This document shows positions 39,630 to 49,671 of a DNA stretch of 64,000 nt, in pieces; the first letter of the stretch is position 1; every line of letters begins with the position of its first letter. This DNA comes from Prevotella sp. (GTDB lineage Bacteria > Bacteroidota > Bacteroidia > Bacteroidales > Bacteroidaceae), in contig JALFIX010000070.1 of assembly GCA_022775105.1 (NCBI GenBank), positions 1 through 64,000 of the forward strand. Reading direction: 5' to 3'. The notes beneath the pieces were generated by a model. The model saw only the letters and a program-made list of their open reading frames with translations, ran no database searches and was not told the origin of the DNA. The position numbers and the translations under genes are program-made.

Positions 39630-42600
39630 TTAGCAAATCATTCCCAACAATTCTCCGATATAATCCTCGTCCATCTGGAAGACGATATGGTTTTTCTTGC
39701 ATATCGATTTGTCTTCTGCGTGATTCCAGAAACTTACATCTTCATACGGAGTGTTGGATATGATAAAGCTGTCCAAGATGATGTTAGGGTCGCCTAACCT
39801 TGGCTCAATCTCTGTCTTCAACAGCTTATACAGCTGTATCTTCGGGTCATCAAATCCATGAAGATTCCTTATGCCCTTCGGGTCAATGAACGACACGCGC
39901 TGCTTTTCTCCGTCATTCACCCACAGGATGAAGTCGGGATAGAAATTGTTTGCCTCAAAGAAACCAATTCCCTTCCGGCTCTCATTGCGTAGCAGATACA
40001 CTTCCTTGCCAGCAAACTGGTCATCCTTATGCTCATCAAAATACTCGCGGATATGACGGACGAAAGTCTGTTCGCCTGCGTTCAGCGGCACCGGCGATAT
40101 CTTGATGAGCGGTTCGTTGGTATTCTCATCCACCATTGTCTTTTTCCCATGGGAATCCCTGTCTGTGAGACAAAGCAAAGGGAAATACAGATGGCGGTCG
40201 AAGCGGAGTGCCTGAATCCATTTGCCATTGATTTGGAAGTCGCTCTCCATATTGCCCGACAATATCTGTTCGCGCAATTCCTTCAGTTTCTCTATCCACT
40301 CCTCTTGGTCTTGTCTCACCTCCACGTTGTATTCCTCGAAGAAGTTCGGGTCATTGGAATTCACATATACTGTCTCCATAAATTGTGCCTCCCATTTTCC
40401 CTTGCTGCGCTTGTATGCACGGTCGATGTAAGCCCGGAGCAGCGAAATGGTGATGTTCTCCCATCGCTCCACGTCACGCCCGAAATCACGGAACTCCATG
40501 TCAGCCTCTTGGATAACCAACTCATACCACGACGCATCAGCCATAAGTGTTTGTAGGATGTCCGTAGTCAGCGTCATGTTATACCAGCTTCGCTCGTTCT
40601 TCATCTGCTGAAGGGCAAAGAAAATCCTGTTCCAATCGAGCAATGCGAGATGCTTGTCCCTCAGTTTGTCTTTATGTTCAGCCACCTCGGTGCGAATCTT
40701 CGTTCCGCTGCTGTACATGGCTTCTACCCTTGGTGTCCAGTCGAGCTTTATTCTCGTGTCGCCCATCATGTCCAATGGGTTCACCACCACAGATTTCTTG
40801 AAGTCATATCCCTGTTTCAGCCTTATCACCTTGAGCTTTGCATCGCCCAACAGGTTGACAGTCGGAATGTCAATGGACAGGTAGTTCTCTTCGTTGGCAG
40901 GCAGGCCCTCGTCCTCCAAGTATTTGTGGAAGGCATCCATATAGTCGGCTCTCACGCCGAAGATGTTCAGTGTCTCAATGTCGCGCAAACCTCTTGGGAT
41001 AGGGCCTGGATGATAACTGCTGTCCAACTTGCTGCTACGCTTCAGCGAATACTCAAAGCCTTTTAGTCGCACTCCACGTCCGAAGAGCTGGATAATCTCC
41101 GAGCCCTCGCTGCGTCCCACGTTCATCAGTCCCATCACCGAAACTCGCCAACTGCTCCATCCCTCATTGAATTTCTTCGAACCGATAAGGATGTTCACGG
41201 GTGACGACTCGTTGTTGATGTCGGCAAACAGTGACATACGGCCGAATTCCCTTGTCTCGCACTGTATGCCATTGTCCTCACACAGTGAGATAAGTTTGCT
41301 GCTGTCGCCCACGTTGATGACTCCGAAATAGTCGGCATTGCCGATGCGAAGTCCTATCTCCTCGTCGCCACCCTTCTGTTTGTCAAGATGAAGCCTTGCG
41401 TTGGGCAGGTCGCTGTGGAACAGGGTCTTTATCACCTTATTATATGTATCGCGTGCGAACTTGTCTTCCTCTCCAAGTCTCATTCCCGATTTCGCCATCA
41501 TGAAGCTGTTGGCAAACAGCGAATATCCGTTTTTGTTCCTGATTCCGTCATCGGGATTGAACAGACGTTTGATATATCCGCTGAACAGTTCGGGCTTATC
41601 CACAAAATCCTGGATAAACAAGAGTATCTGCACCACGTCGCTCACCTGCTTGCCTCTCACTGTTCGCACTGCATTCACCGAACCGCCGACAAAGATGCCC
41701 AACGGACGGGCAATGAGAAACCGGTTCTTTACCAGCGGACTTGCCTCATAGCTGAGCGTCTGTTCATACAGGCACAGCAAGTAAGCCGTGAGATACATAT
41801 TGAGCTTCTCCTCGTCATCCCACGATGACATGTTCATGATGCGATAGTCCTTGCCATATCCATCGTTGTAGAAATAGCGATAGGAATAGTCGAAGAGTGT
41901 GGCTTTGCCATATTCCTCCAATAGGGCAGCCCTGTCCTTGCCCGAAAGTGCCGCTATGGCCTGTCCGAAGGTGGCGGAATATTCAAAAGAGAAGCCTTCG
42001 GCAGTGAGTTTGTTGCGATAGCCTTTCCATACTTCGCCTCCACTGCCCCTGTGTCCTTCATCCACCAACACGAGGTTATTTCCCTCAAAACTGTCAATCG
42101 CCACGGTCTTGTCGCCATCGGTTTCGGCTAACTTGTTAACATCGATTACTTCCACCGTGTGCTTTCCACCGAATAATCCGCCTTGACTGCTCTTGTTGAA
42201 CAGCTCGGCATAGAAGCCCGAAGCCTGTAGTTCCTTGATGTGCTGATTGCTCAGTCCTTCGTTGGGTGTAAGGATGAGTATGCGGTTGAGCTTCTTGGCA
42301 TGGTGTTTCTCTGCATAATAGAGATACTGCTTGATATTGACATGCAGCATCAGGGTTTTTCCCGAACCTGTGGCGCACCAGAACGCCAACTTGTTCAAGT
42401 CATCATCGGTGAACGCTGGCATCTCATGCCATGTCTCCTGACGGAAATTGAATTTGTTCACAAGAAAATCATTAATATCATCGAGCAGTCTCATCTTGTC
42501 GGAGAAATAGCGGTCAAGATATATTTCCGTGAACAGCAGGGCAAGATACTGGTAGTATTTCCATACAATCTTCTCCGTCCTATGTTCATTAATCTCTTTC

Positions 42601-42851
42601 GTATATTTCACGATATGTCGGTCATATTCCAGCAACTGCTGCTCGCTGATGCCATAATCTACATACAGATGTCTCTTCAGCGCATCAACCATACGTGAAT
42701 ATCCCTCATCGTCCACACCCTCCAATGCAGGGTCTTTGAGGTCGCCCGACAGGGCCGCAAGGTCTTTGCAGCCAAAGAGGCTCAGGATATATTTGAACAG
42801 CACCAACGCTTCTTGCAGTTTCGCCGGCTGCTTTGTTTTCTTCTTTGCCAT
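39630..42851 (-). CDS. Type III restriction-type helicase-endonuclease (Res-like)
   Basis: FWCATGSGKTLML, LVDEGHRG, QLFGRGVRL; C-terminal YPDFILW..VSFIDPKG nuclease-like motif. Confidence 0.88.
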   Translation of the reverse strand: MAKKKTKQPAKLQEALVLFKYILSLFGCKDLAALSGDLKDPALEGVDDEGYSRMVDALKRHLYVDYGISEQQLLEYDRHIVKYTKEINEHRTEKIVWKYYQYLALLFTEIYLDRYFSDKMRLLDDINDFLVNKFNFRQETWHEMPAFTDDDLNKLAFWCATGSGKTLMLHVNIKQYLYYAEKHHAKKLNRILILTPNEGLSNQHIKELQASGFYAELFNKSSQGGLFGGKHTVEVIDVNKLAETDGDKTVAIDSFEGNNLVLVDEGHRGSGGEVWKGYRNKLTAEGFSFEYSATFGQAIAALSGKDRAALLEEYGKATLFDYSYRYFYNDGYGKDYRIMNMSSWDDEEKLNMYLTAYLLCLYEQTLSYEASPLVKNRFLIARPLGIFVGGSVNAVRTVRGKQVSDVVQILLFIQDFVDKPELFSGYIKRLFNPDDGIRNKNGYSLFANSFMMAKSGMRLGEEDKFARDTYNKVIKTLFHSDLPNARLHLDKQKGGDEEIGLRIGNADYFGVINVGDSSKLISLCEDNGIQCETREFGRMSLFADINNESSPVNILIGSKKFNEGWSSWRVSVMGLMNVGRSEGSEIIQLFGRGVRLKGFEYSLKRSSKLDSSYHPGPIPRGLRDIETLNIFGVRADYMDAFHKYLEDEGLPANEENYLSIDIPTVNLLGDAKLKVIRLKQGYDFKKSVVVNPLDMMGDTRIKLDWTPRVEAMYSSGTKIRTEVAEHKDKLRDKHLALLDWNRIFFALQQMKNERSWYNMTLTTDILQTLMADASWYELVIQEADMEFRDFGRDVERWENITISLLRAYIDRAYKRSKGKWEAQFMETVYVNSNDPNFFEEYNVEVRQDQEEWIEKLKELREQILSGNMESDFQINGKWIQALRFDRHLYFPLLCLTDRDSHGKKTMVDENTNEPLIKISPVPLNAGEQTFVRHIREYFDEHKDDQFAGKEVYLLRNESRKGIGFFEANNFYPDFILWVNDGEKQRVSFIDPKGIRNLHGFDDPKIQLYKLLKTEIEPRLGDPNIILDSFIISNTPYEDVSFWNHAEDKSICKKNHIVFQMDEDYIGELLGMIC

Positions 42852-42869
42852 GATTTGATAATGATTCTA

Positions 42870-43214
42870 TCAGAATTCCTTCATATAGTTCTTTACTTGA
42901 TTTTCTAATTGTGGAAGGTCATTTTGTATTACATCCCATATCACCGAATTATCTACTTGAAAATATTCATGCACAATATAGTTTCTCATGCCAGTAATCA
43001 GTTTCCATTGTGTATCGGGATGCGCACTTTTGAATTCGTTTGTCAGAAGATTAGCGGCCTCTCCAATAATTTCAATGTTCTTTACAACAGCATAGTACAT
43101 CATGTCGTCTTCCACTAAATCGTCTAAACGCTTACCATTGGTATAACGTTTGATTCTTTCAATGGCTTGAACTATATGCTCTAACCTCGTTATGTTTTTA
43201 CTCGCCTCTCTCAT
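42870..43214 (-). CDS. hepT: HepT-like HEPN (DUF86) ribonuclease
   Basis: RNYIVHEY = RX4HXY motif; overlaps the MNT gene. Confidence 0.9.
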   Translation of the reverse strand: MREASKNITRLEHIVQAIERIKRYTNGKRLDDLVEDDMMYYAVVKNIEIIGEAANLLTNEFKSAHPDTQWKLITGMRNYIVHEYFQVDNSVIWDVIQNDLPQLENQVKNYMKEF

Positions 43215-43494
43215 AAATTAGAATTTTGTCTTTTTCTGCTGATTCTTGTGCAAATGGCAGAAGTGTGCCTTCTGAAACCAAATCTACTTTACGTCCTAAG
43301 AGTTCTTCCAAATCGTTCCACATGCTAAAGAACTTTAGACCGATAGGGCGGCTCTTGTCTAATAGCACGATGATATCTACATCGCTGTCTGGTTTCTGCT
43401 CGTTACGTGAAAACGAGCCAAAGAGCCATGCCTTCAAGACAGGTTGTGCCTTGAAGTAGTCTGCCACTGTGGTTTTAATCATATTTGTTGTCAT
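43198..43494 (-). CDS. mntA: MntA-like minimal nucleotidyltransferase antitoxin
   Basis: LFGSFSRNEQKPDSDVDIIVLLD = GSX10DXD. Confidence 0.92.
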   Translation of the reverse strand: MTTNMIKTTVADYFKAQPVLKAWLFGSFSRNEQKPDSDVDIIVLLDKSRPIGLKFFSMWNDLEELLGRKVDLVSEGTLLPFAQESAEKDKILIYERGE

Positions 43495-43520
43495 AATGCA
43501 AAGAAGTTATATATCCGCTG

Positions 43521-43552
43521 CAAAAATACGAAAAAAAATCAAAAACTCAAAG
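43521..43552 (-). promoter_or_regulatory. Promoter for mntA-hepT-res
   Basis: Minus strand CTTTG-N19-TATTTTTG. Confidence 0.55.
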
Positions 43553-43565
43553 GAAATTATGATTT

Positions 43566-46541
43566 TTATTCCGTTTCAAACATTCGTTTCGTGAATTCTT
43601 CTTCGATTAAGACTACTTTCCAGTTGTCCTCATCGCGACGGAGGTTGGGCAGGGTGTTGTCGCCGTTCACGTAGATGAGGTCAAACTCTGAGTCTCTTGT
43701 GCGGAAGTCCATTCGCTCGAAGAACTGGTTCAATGCCTCGTTGTCTATCTCCTTGCAGTTGCGCCAGATGACCAATGTATGCAGGTTGTCTCTGTGGGTA
43801 TAGCCTTGCACCACACAGATGTTCTCGCCTTTGTACCAGTCTTCTGTCTCAACGTTCAGTCCTATCAGATAGTTGAATGTCTCCACCATATCCACTGGTG
43901 TTTCCACGAGTTCGTTGTCCTTCGTCGTTTTCAGTGTCATGGCAAACGGATTCTCAAACATCTTCAGATTCAGCAGTGAGTCGCGCGTCTCCACGTCGAG
44001 CATATAGCTCAACATATAGCTTTCCTTAAATCCGCTGCCGTCCTCAAATTGAGCGGACATCTGCTGCTGTTTCAGCTCCAAGTTGTTCAATGTGTCTTCG
44101 TATTGCTCTAAGCGCATGTACTTGAAGCACTGGGAAATGCCTTGACGTGAGACGGGCTTGCCGTCCTTCCAGTCGGGGGAGTAGATTACTTTTTCGATGC
44201 GAGTACGAGTGGCACTGTCAAAGTAATTATTTACTTCCACCAAAATATATTTTCTATTTTTGAGGTCTTTCTTATTCAATTCTATTACAGCATGACCAGT
44301 TGTTCCAGAACCAGCAAAATAGTCAATTACAATAGAGCTATCCATGGCATTTAATACCTTTAAGCTATCAATAACTGCATACAAAGACTTTGGATATGAA
44401 AAAGCGTTTACATTGCCAAGTATATTTTTCAACAAATTAGTACCATTTGATGTTGAAGAATACTCTGTTTTATCCCAAATAGTCAAAGGTAAAATACCCT
44501 TATCATTTAGACGGGATTTAACATATACGGCTAATTGTCCTGTACGGTCTTTTTTTACCAGCATTTGATTAATTGAAGACAGAGTCCTATCTATCCCCCA
44601 TTTCCAACGTCTTGGCACACCTTCTTCGTCAATAGGGTATAATACCTTCTCTCCTTCAATCGGAGCCTCCAATATTTCGTATTCAGACTTTGCTGCACAC
44701 CACAACATTTTGGGAATACGTATAGTTTTGTCTGTAATATATATAGGATAATACATTGTAGGAGCATCCTCTTTCCAACCTCCATGTTTTCGAAAATTTA
44801 CCCATTCAAATGCTCCTTCACTATCAGATTCGTTGTAACGGTCATTTTGTTCTTGAGTTCTTTCTAATCGACCAATTTTTGTATTTGAATCCGCTGAAGA
44901 ATATAATGCATACTCATGGGCGATAGAAAATCCCTTTTCTGTAGAACGTCCTGATGGATTATTCTTAATTGCAACTGTACCAAGCATATTATCTTCACCA
45001 TATAGATTTTTGATGATATAGTACAATTCATGTAATTGAAAATCATCTATTGTAACACAGTTGATACCATCACCCCCCAATAATTTCTTTCCTAATACTA
45101 AACGATCAAAAAGCAGAGACGACCATGAACTTTTCAAATAACTATTTTTATATAGTATTTCACTTGCAGATGTATTGTATGGAGGATCTATATATGTACA
45201 CTTTATCCTTTTGTTATACTTCTCCTGCAACAACTCCAATGCCTGGAAATTTTCACTATTTATCAGCAATCCATTGCATTGTTTATCAATTCCCTTATCC
45301 CCTAAATGAGCCAACAGCTTATGCTTGAATTGCTGAGAGAAGAACGCAGTATCAAGCACAAGGAAAGGATTCTGATTAAGGAACTCCATGGTGAGAGGCA
45401 CAGAATACCCTTCGGTTGTCAAGTCGCTCTTTATCTCGTCGATGGCAAAAAGACGCACCCATTCCTCACGCTGGCGGTCATTGGCAAGAATCTCGGGATA
45501 TAGCTCGCGAGGTACACGGTCGAGCGTGATGCAATAATCACACTGCACCACAAACTTCTTCTTCAGCCATAGCTTCTTCTGGAAATCCTCCAGCTGGGCA
45601 AGCATACGGATAATCTTTTCGCCCACGGTCTTGATGGCCTTTATGATGTTCAGCTGACTTGCAATATGCTGTGCGTCAAGGTCGTCGAGAAGCATCACCT
45701 CGTTCTTAATATAGAAGTCAAGTTCGCGACGTAGGAAGCCTCCAAGGTCTTTGTGGATGAAATAGTCGAAGCTGTTCTTGGCTGTATAGTCGGTCAAGTG
45801 CTTCTCCAAAAGCGTGCGATTGGCATTCTTGTCGGTGGGCGATTTCACAGTCAGCAGTTCAGAGAACGGTTCAGGGACAATCTCGCTTATCTTGCCTAAT
45901 GCCTCAGCCATAAGGTCGTTCTGCTTGGTGGTCTTAGGCATCAGTTCGTAGGTGAAGAAGATGTTCAGCTCTTCGCCGTTTTCCTCATAAAACAGTTCCT
46001 CTTCATTCTCCGGCTTATAGAGCGCAAATCGACGCTCCATGTTGTTGGCTGCCTTGTTGTTGTTCTGCTCCGTGGAGGCATCCTTCAGCACGAAATGCAC
46101 TTTTCTTCTTGATGTAGGCAACACGAAAGTATAGTCGCGGAAATACTCCGACGACTTGATATAGTATTGGTCGGCATTTGCCCAATGCAGCTTCACCTCT
46201 TCGCCATTGTAGGGAATGGCGTAGGTGTTGTCCTTGTAGCGACGCTTGCTGATGAAGTCGCCATTGTCATAATAGCGGCTGAAAAACGTGACAAGATGAG
46301 AGAACACCTCGTTGTCAGAGCCGTCGGGTGCGCCTGCCAATGCCGTTTTAACCTGCGGCAGAAGTTCGAACTTCAGGAAGTGTTCTATCTCCGACCGCTT
46401 TTGGTTCATGATGCGGTATATGCCAAAATCCAGTTCGGCATGGTCCATCATGAATATCTCCTGTAGTTTCTTGATGAAACTGTCATGATAATTTGTTGCC
46501 ATATATATTGTTCTTTTTTGTTTTTTCACTTTGCCTGCCAT
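43566..46541 (-). CDS. Type III-like adenine-specific DNA methyltransferase (Mod-like, long N-terminus)
   Basis: TYIDPPYNT then DYFAGSGTTGHAVIELN (beta-class order); about 450 residues precede DPPY. Confidence 0.9.
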   Translation of the reverse strand: MAGKVKKQKRTIYMATNYHDSFIKKLQEIFMMDHAELDFGIYRIMNQKRSEIEHFLKFELLPQVKTALAGAPDGSDNEVFSHLVTFFSRYYDNGDFISKRRYKDNTYAIPYNGEEVKLHWANADQYYIKSSEYFRDYTFVLPTSRRKVHFVLKDASTEQNNNKAANNMERRFALYKPENEEELFYEENGEELNIFFTYELMPKTTKQNDLMAEALGKISEIVPEPFSELLTVKSPTDKNANRTLLEKHLTDYTAKNSFDYFIHKDLGGFLRRELDFYIKNEVMLLDDLDAQHIASQLNIIKAIKTVGEKIIRMLAQLEDFQKKLWLKKKFVVQCDYCITLDRVPRELYPEILANDRQREEWVRLFAIDEIKSDLTTEGYSVPLTMEFLNQNPFLVLDTAFFSQQFKHKLLAHLGDKGIDKQCNGLLINSENFQALELLQEKYNKRIKCTYIDPPYNTSASEILYKNSYLKSSWSSLLFDRLVLGKKLLGGDGINCVTIDDFQLHELYYIIKNLYGEDNMLGTVAIKNNPSGRSTEKGFSIAHEYALYSSADSNTKIGRLERTQEQNDRYNESDSEGAFEWVNFRKHGGWKEDAPTMYYPIYITDKTIRIPKMLWCAAKSEYEILEAPIEGEKVLYPIDEEGVPRRWKWGIDRTLSSINQMLVKKDRTGQLAVYVKSRLNDKGILPLTIWDKTEYSSTSNGTNLLKNILGNVNAFSYPKSLYAVIDSLKVLNAMDSSIVIDYFAGSGTTGHAVIELNKKDLKNRKYILVEVNNYFDSATRTRIEKVIYSPDWKDGKPVSRQGISQCFKYMRLEQYEDTLNNLELKQQQMSAQFEDGSGFKESYMLSYMLDVETRDSLLNLKMFENPFAMTLKTTKDNELVETPVDMVETFNYLIGLNVETEDWYKGENICVVQGYTHRDNLHTLVIWRNCKEIDNEALNQFFERMDFRTRDSEFDLIYVNGDNTLPNLRRDEDNWKVVLIEEEFTKRMFETE

Positions 46542-49363
46542 CGGATAAGAAACATGTTGCTGCTCTCCGTTGACTGAATCATCCGTCGCTCCAGTTCGGC
46601 AATCATCCTTCGCCGCTGTTCGCCTATCTCGTCCTCCTTGTCCTCCAGTTCATTGCGCAACCGGCGTTTCTTGCGTTTCAGTTCATCTATTTTGCGCTCC
46701 AACTCTAATTTCTCCTGCACCGATGTCGCATTACGAGCATCGCGTTCTGCTTGCAGAGTGCTTCGCTTCACGATGGTCAGTTCCGCTTCCAGTCCATCGA
46801 TGCAATCCCTTTCCCATTGGTATATTCTGTTTTCTTCCTGTCGGAAGTAGTTGAGGTTGCGCGAGTCGATGTCGTTCAGCTTCGCCTTCGAACGTTGGGC
46901 TATGTCCTTCTGTAGTTTCTCCTTTACATCAGCAGGAATGGCTGTGACATCTGTTTCCACTCCTCCGTTCAGCATCAGACGCTCGGCTTCATCCTGTGTG
47001 AGAGCGCGTCCTGAGTCGGTGATGGCAGTGAAGATATGGTATTGCTCCTCCTCAAATGATGACACACTGAGACTTGACAACACAAGCCAACCGCTTTCGC
47101 CATGCAGATAATCAGGCAGATTGGCATTCATGCTGATGGCTGCCTCATCGAACACCACCGTGCCGCCATCGTCCAGCGGAAGTGAGAGGGCTGTGTTGAT
47201 GATATGTTGCGCCAAGGTGTCGTTGAGTCTATAGGGAAGGGCGTCGCCCTGATTGTTGAGCATGGAATATTTGCCCTTGCGCTCTCCGGCTACGGGAGTT
47301 TTCAGCACAAAGGTATAGTTGGAGTCGTTGAACACGGCTTGTGAGGAAAGTACATATTTTGTGAGTTCCCAGAAGACATGCTGATAGCGGTTGAGAAAGG
47401 CACCCGTCTCATCCTTGCGGGTGCGGAGATGCTCCTGCACATTGATGTCGAAATGCTCAATCACCTCCTGCCTCACCTCGTCCATCCTCTGGTCAATCTC
47501 TTCCTGCATGTCCGCCTGCAGACGACTGAAGGCAGCATTGATTTCCTCCTCACTGCGGCATTGCTGATAAATCTCCCAAATGCGACTCTCGATGTCTATA
47601 TTGTCAGCCTTGCCCAATATCTCGTCGCTTGCCCCAAACACATCGTCGAAGAGCTTGAACTTGTCGTTGAGCAGTTCAAATACTCTTACGTCTGCATAAT
47701 TCCTGATGTTGATGAAGTTTACCACCACAACATCGAATTTCTGTCCGTATCTATGGCATCTTCCGATACGCTGCTCAATGCGTTGCGGATTCCAGCTCAG
47801 GTCGAAATTGATAATCAGAGAACAGAATTGCAGGTTGAGACCTTCGGCTGCCGCCTCGGTGGCTATCATGATCTCTGCCTCATTCTGGAAGTAGTCAACA
47901 ATAGCGGCTCTGCGGTCGGCAGCCTTGATGCCACTCACCTTGTCGGGATGCTCAGCGCACCACCTTTTATATATATCATTGGTCTGAGGCTCGGATGCCT
48001 TTCCATTGAAAAGAACCACCTTGCCGTCGTAGCCGTTTGCCTCAAGAAACTCGCGTAGATAGGCTTGTGTCTTGGTGCTCTCGGTGAAGATGAGGGCCTT
48101 GCGGTTTGCTCCCATCTCGCGCAGTTTGTCGAACGATTGTTCCAAGGCGATGAGCAATGCCTTTGCCTTCGATTCTTCCTTGATATGCCTTGCCTTGTCG
48201 ATAAAGCCTTCCACTGTCTCTATCTCCCTCTTGAGTCGAGGTACATCTATCTCGTCCTCATCAAAAAGACTCTCTTCGCACACCATTGCCGAATCGTCCT
48301 CATATTCCTGGTAGGTCTGCCACTCGTCTTCATCCACCAGTTCCTCAACGTTCAGCTCTTCGGTCTTGTGGGCTTCCAACATGCGCGTGAGGCGTTCCTT
48401 GATATGCTCCAAGGTGAAGATGAGGGCGTATGTGGATGAGGCAAGTATCTTGCGGACAATCATGGTGGTGAGCTTCTTTTGCGAAGCAGGCACACTATAG
48501 AGATCGTCGCGACGCAGAAATTCGCTCACTGCCTGATAAAGCTCATACTCGTCGTCGGTGGCATTGAACTTCTGTGTCAGAGGCAGGCGGCGGGTGTAGT
48601 TGATGTATTCCTTGACATCTTTGCGGAGGGTTCGGGTGAACAGCGGTTGTATGCGCTCGCGCAGCTGTTTCAGGTTTTCGCCTTTGCCATATTCGTTGCG
48701 AAAACTCTTCTCGCTGCCAAAAAAGTGGTCGTCAATCACTGAGGTAAGACCATATAGCTCCATCAGAGAATTTTGGAAGGGTGTGGCAGTGAGCAGCAGT
48801 TTCTTCACTCCATGCAGTGCATCGCGCACATCGGCTGCCGTGCGTGCCGACTTGCGATAGACGTTGCGCATCTTGTGTGCCTCGTCCATCACCGCAAGGT
48901 CAAATCCGTTGGTCACGATGTCGCCCTTGTGCTTGGCGCAGAAATGATACGAACAGATAATCACCCGTTTGGCGGAGAGCGGATTGCGGCCTTCACGGAG
49001 ATAGGCGTTGTAGTTCTTGGTGTCGAGGATTTCGCACGGTATGCCAAATTTGTCCTGAAGTTCTGCCTCCCATTGCTTGCGCAACGAAGCCGGACAGACA
49101 ACGATGATCTTCCGCTTGCCTGTTGACCAATATTGGCATAACACAAGACCAGCCTCAATGGTTTTTCCTAAGCCTACCTCATCTGCCAACACAACGCCTT
49201 TGGACAGTGGCGAACGGAACGCAAAGAGGGCAGCATCAATCTGATGGGGATTGATGTCAACGGTGGAACTGAGCAACGACTGCGACAACGACTCCAGTTC
49301 TCCGCCATTGCTTTTCTGCGAAAGCAATGCCGCGTAATATCGGGCGTGATAACGTGTAATCAT
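46526..49363 (-). CDS. SNF2/RapA-type helicase
   Basis: LADEVGLGKTIEAG, VMDEAHKMRN, QRIGRCHRYGQ; ATG at 49363 (the ORF track start is TTG). Confidence 0.9.
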   Translation of the reverse strand: MITRYHARYYAALLSQKSNGGELESLSQSLLSSTVDINPHQIDAALFAFRSPLSKGVVLADEVGLGKTIEAGLVLCQYWSTGKRKIIVVCPASLRKQWEAELQDKFGIPCEILDTKNYNAYLREGRNPLSAKRVIICSYHFCAKHKGDIVTNGFDLAVMDEAHKMRNVYRKSARTAADVRDALHGVKKLLLTATPFQNSLMELYGLTSVIDDHFFGSEKSFRNEYGKGENLKQLRERIQPLFTRTLRKDVKEYINYTRRLPLTQKFNATDDEYELYQAVSEFLRRDDLYSVPASQKKLTTMIVRKILASSTYALIFTLEHIKERLTRMLEAHKTEELNVEELVDEDEWQTYQEYEDDSAMVCEESLFDEDEIDVPRLKREIETVEGFIDKARHIKEESKAKALLIALEQSFDKLREMGANRKALIFTESTKTQAYLREFLEANGYDGKVVLFNGKASEPQTNDIYKRWCAEHPDKVSGIKAADRRAAIVDYFQNEAEIMIATEAAAEGLNLQFCSLIINFDLSWNPQRIEQRIGRCHRYGQKFDVVVVNFINIRNYADVRVFELLNDKFKLFDDVFGASDEILGKADNIDIESRIWEIYQQCRSEEEINAAFSRLQADMQEEIDQRMDEVRQEVIEHFDINVQEHLRTRKDETGAFLNRYQHVFWELTKYVLSSQAVFNDSNYTFVLKTPVAGERKGKYSMLNNQGDALPYRLNDTLAQHIINTALSLPLDDGGTVVFDEAAISMNANLPDYLHGESGWLVLSSLSVSSFEEEQYHIFTAITDSGRALTQDEAERLMLNGGVETDVTAIPADVKEKLQKDIAQRSKAKLNDIDSRNLNYFRQEENRIYQWERDCIDGLEAELTIVKRSTLQAERDARNATSVQEKLELERKIDELKRKKRRLRNELEDKEDEIGEQRRRMIAELERRMIQSTESSNMFLIRWQAK

Positions 49364-49366
49364 AAA

Positions 49367-49409
49367 TGCCAAATGATAGGTAGCAATCGCATCAACCTAT
49401 CATTTGGCA
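49367..49409 (-). promoter_or_regulatory. Perfect hairpin/palindrome abutting the SNF2 start codon
   Basis: TGCCAAATGATAGG / CCTATCATTTGGCA, 14-bp arms, 15-nt loop. Confidence 0.8.
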
Positions 49410-49449
49410 TGACTTGTATATCTATATCTGCGGAACGGCCATAGAAAAA

Positions 49450-49671
49450 GGGTGTAAGCTTCTTCTTACGGTGTTCCGGGGTTAAGCGTCGGATTCTTGG
49501 ACCCCTCGTAGTATAAGAGTGCTTACACCCATTGCTGGGTGCAAACATCTTCTATCGTTATACTACGATTGGCCTTAAAATTCCTGACGCCTGTATATAC
49601 GCCAAAGCCAACCATCATTGATGTGGTCTTTTATCCAAGAGTTAAGTTTCCGACGCTTATTCTGGAACACC
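49450..49671 (-). ncRNA. Candidate structured RNA/leader with nested stems
   Basis: 49470-49493/49649-49671 (8+11 bp), 49506-49516/49558-49568 (11 bp), 49526-49531/49536-49541 (6 bp); alternative 49450-49459/49521-49530. Confidence 0.5.

Noticed and set aside
49360-49548. 62-aa minus-strand ORF (MFAPSNGCKHSYTTRGPRIRRLTPEHRKKKL...)
   Set aside because: Spans the nested inverted repeats and overlaps the SNF2 start; no coding signature.
49481-49659. Integron attC site (GTTAAGC resembles GTTRRRY)
   Set aside because: The partner end reads GCTTATT rather than RYYYAAC, and no integrase or cassette array is visible.
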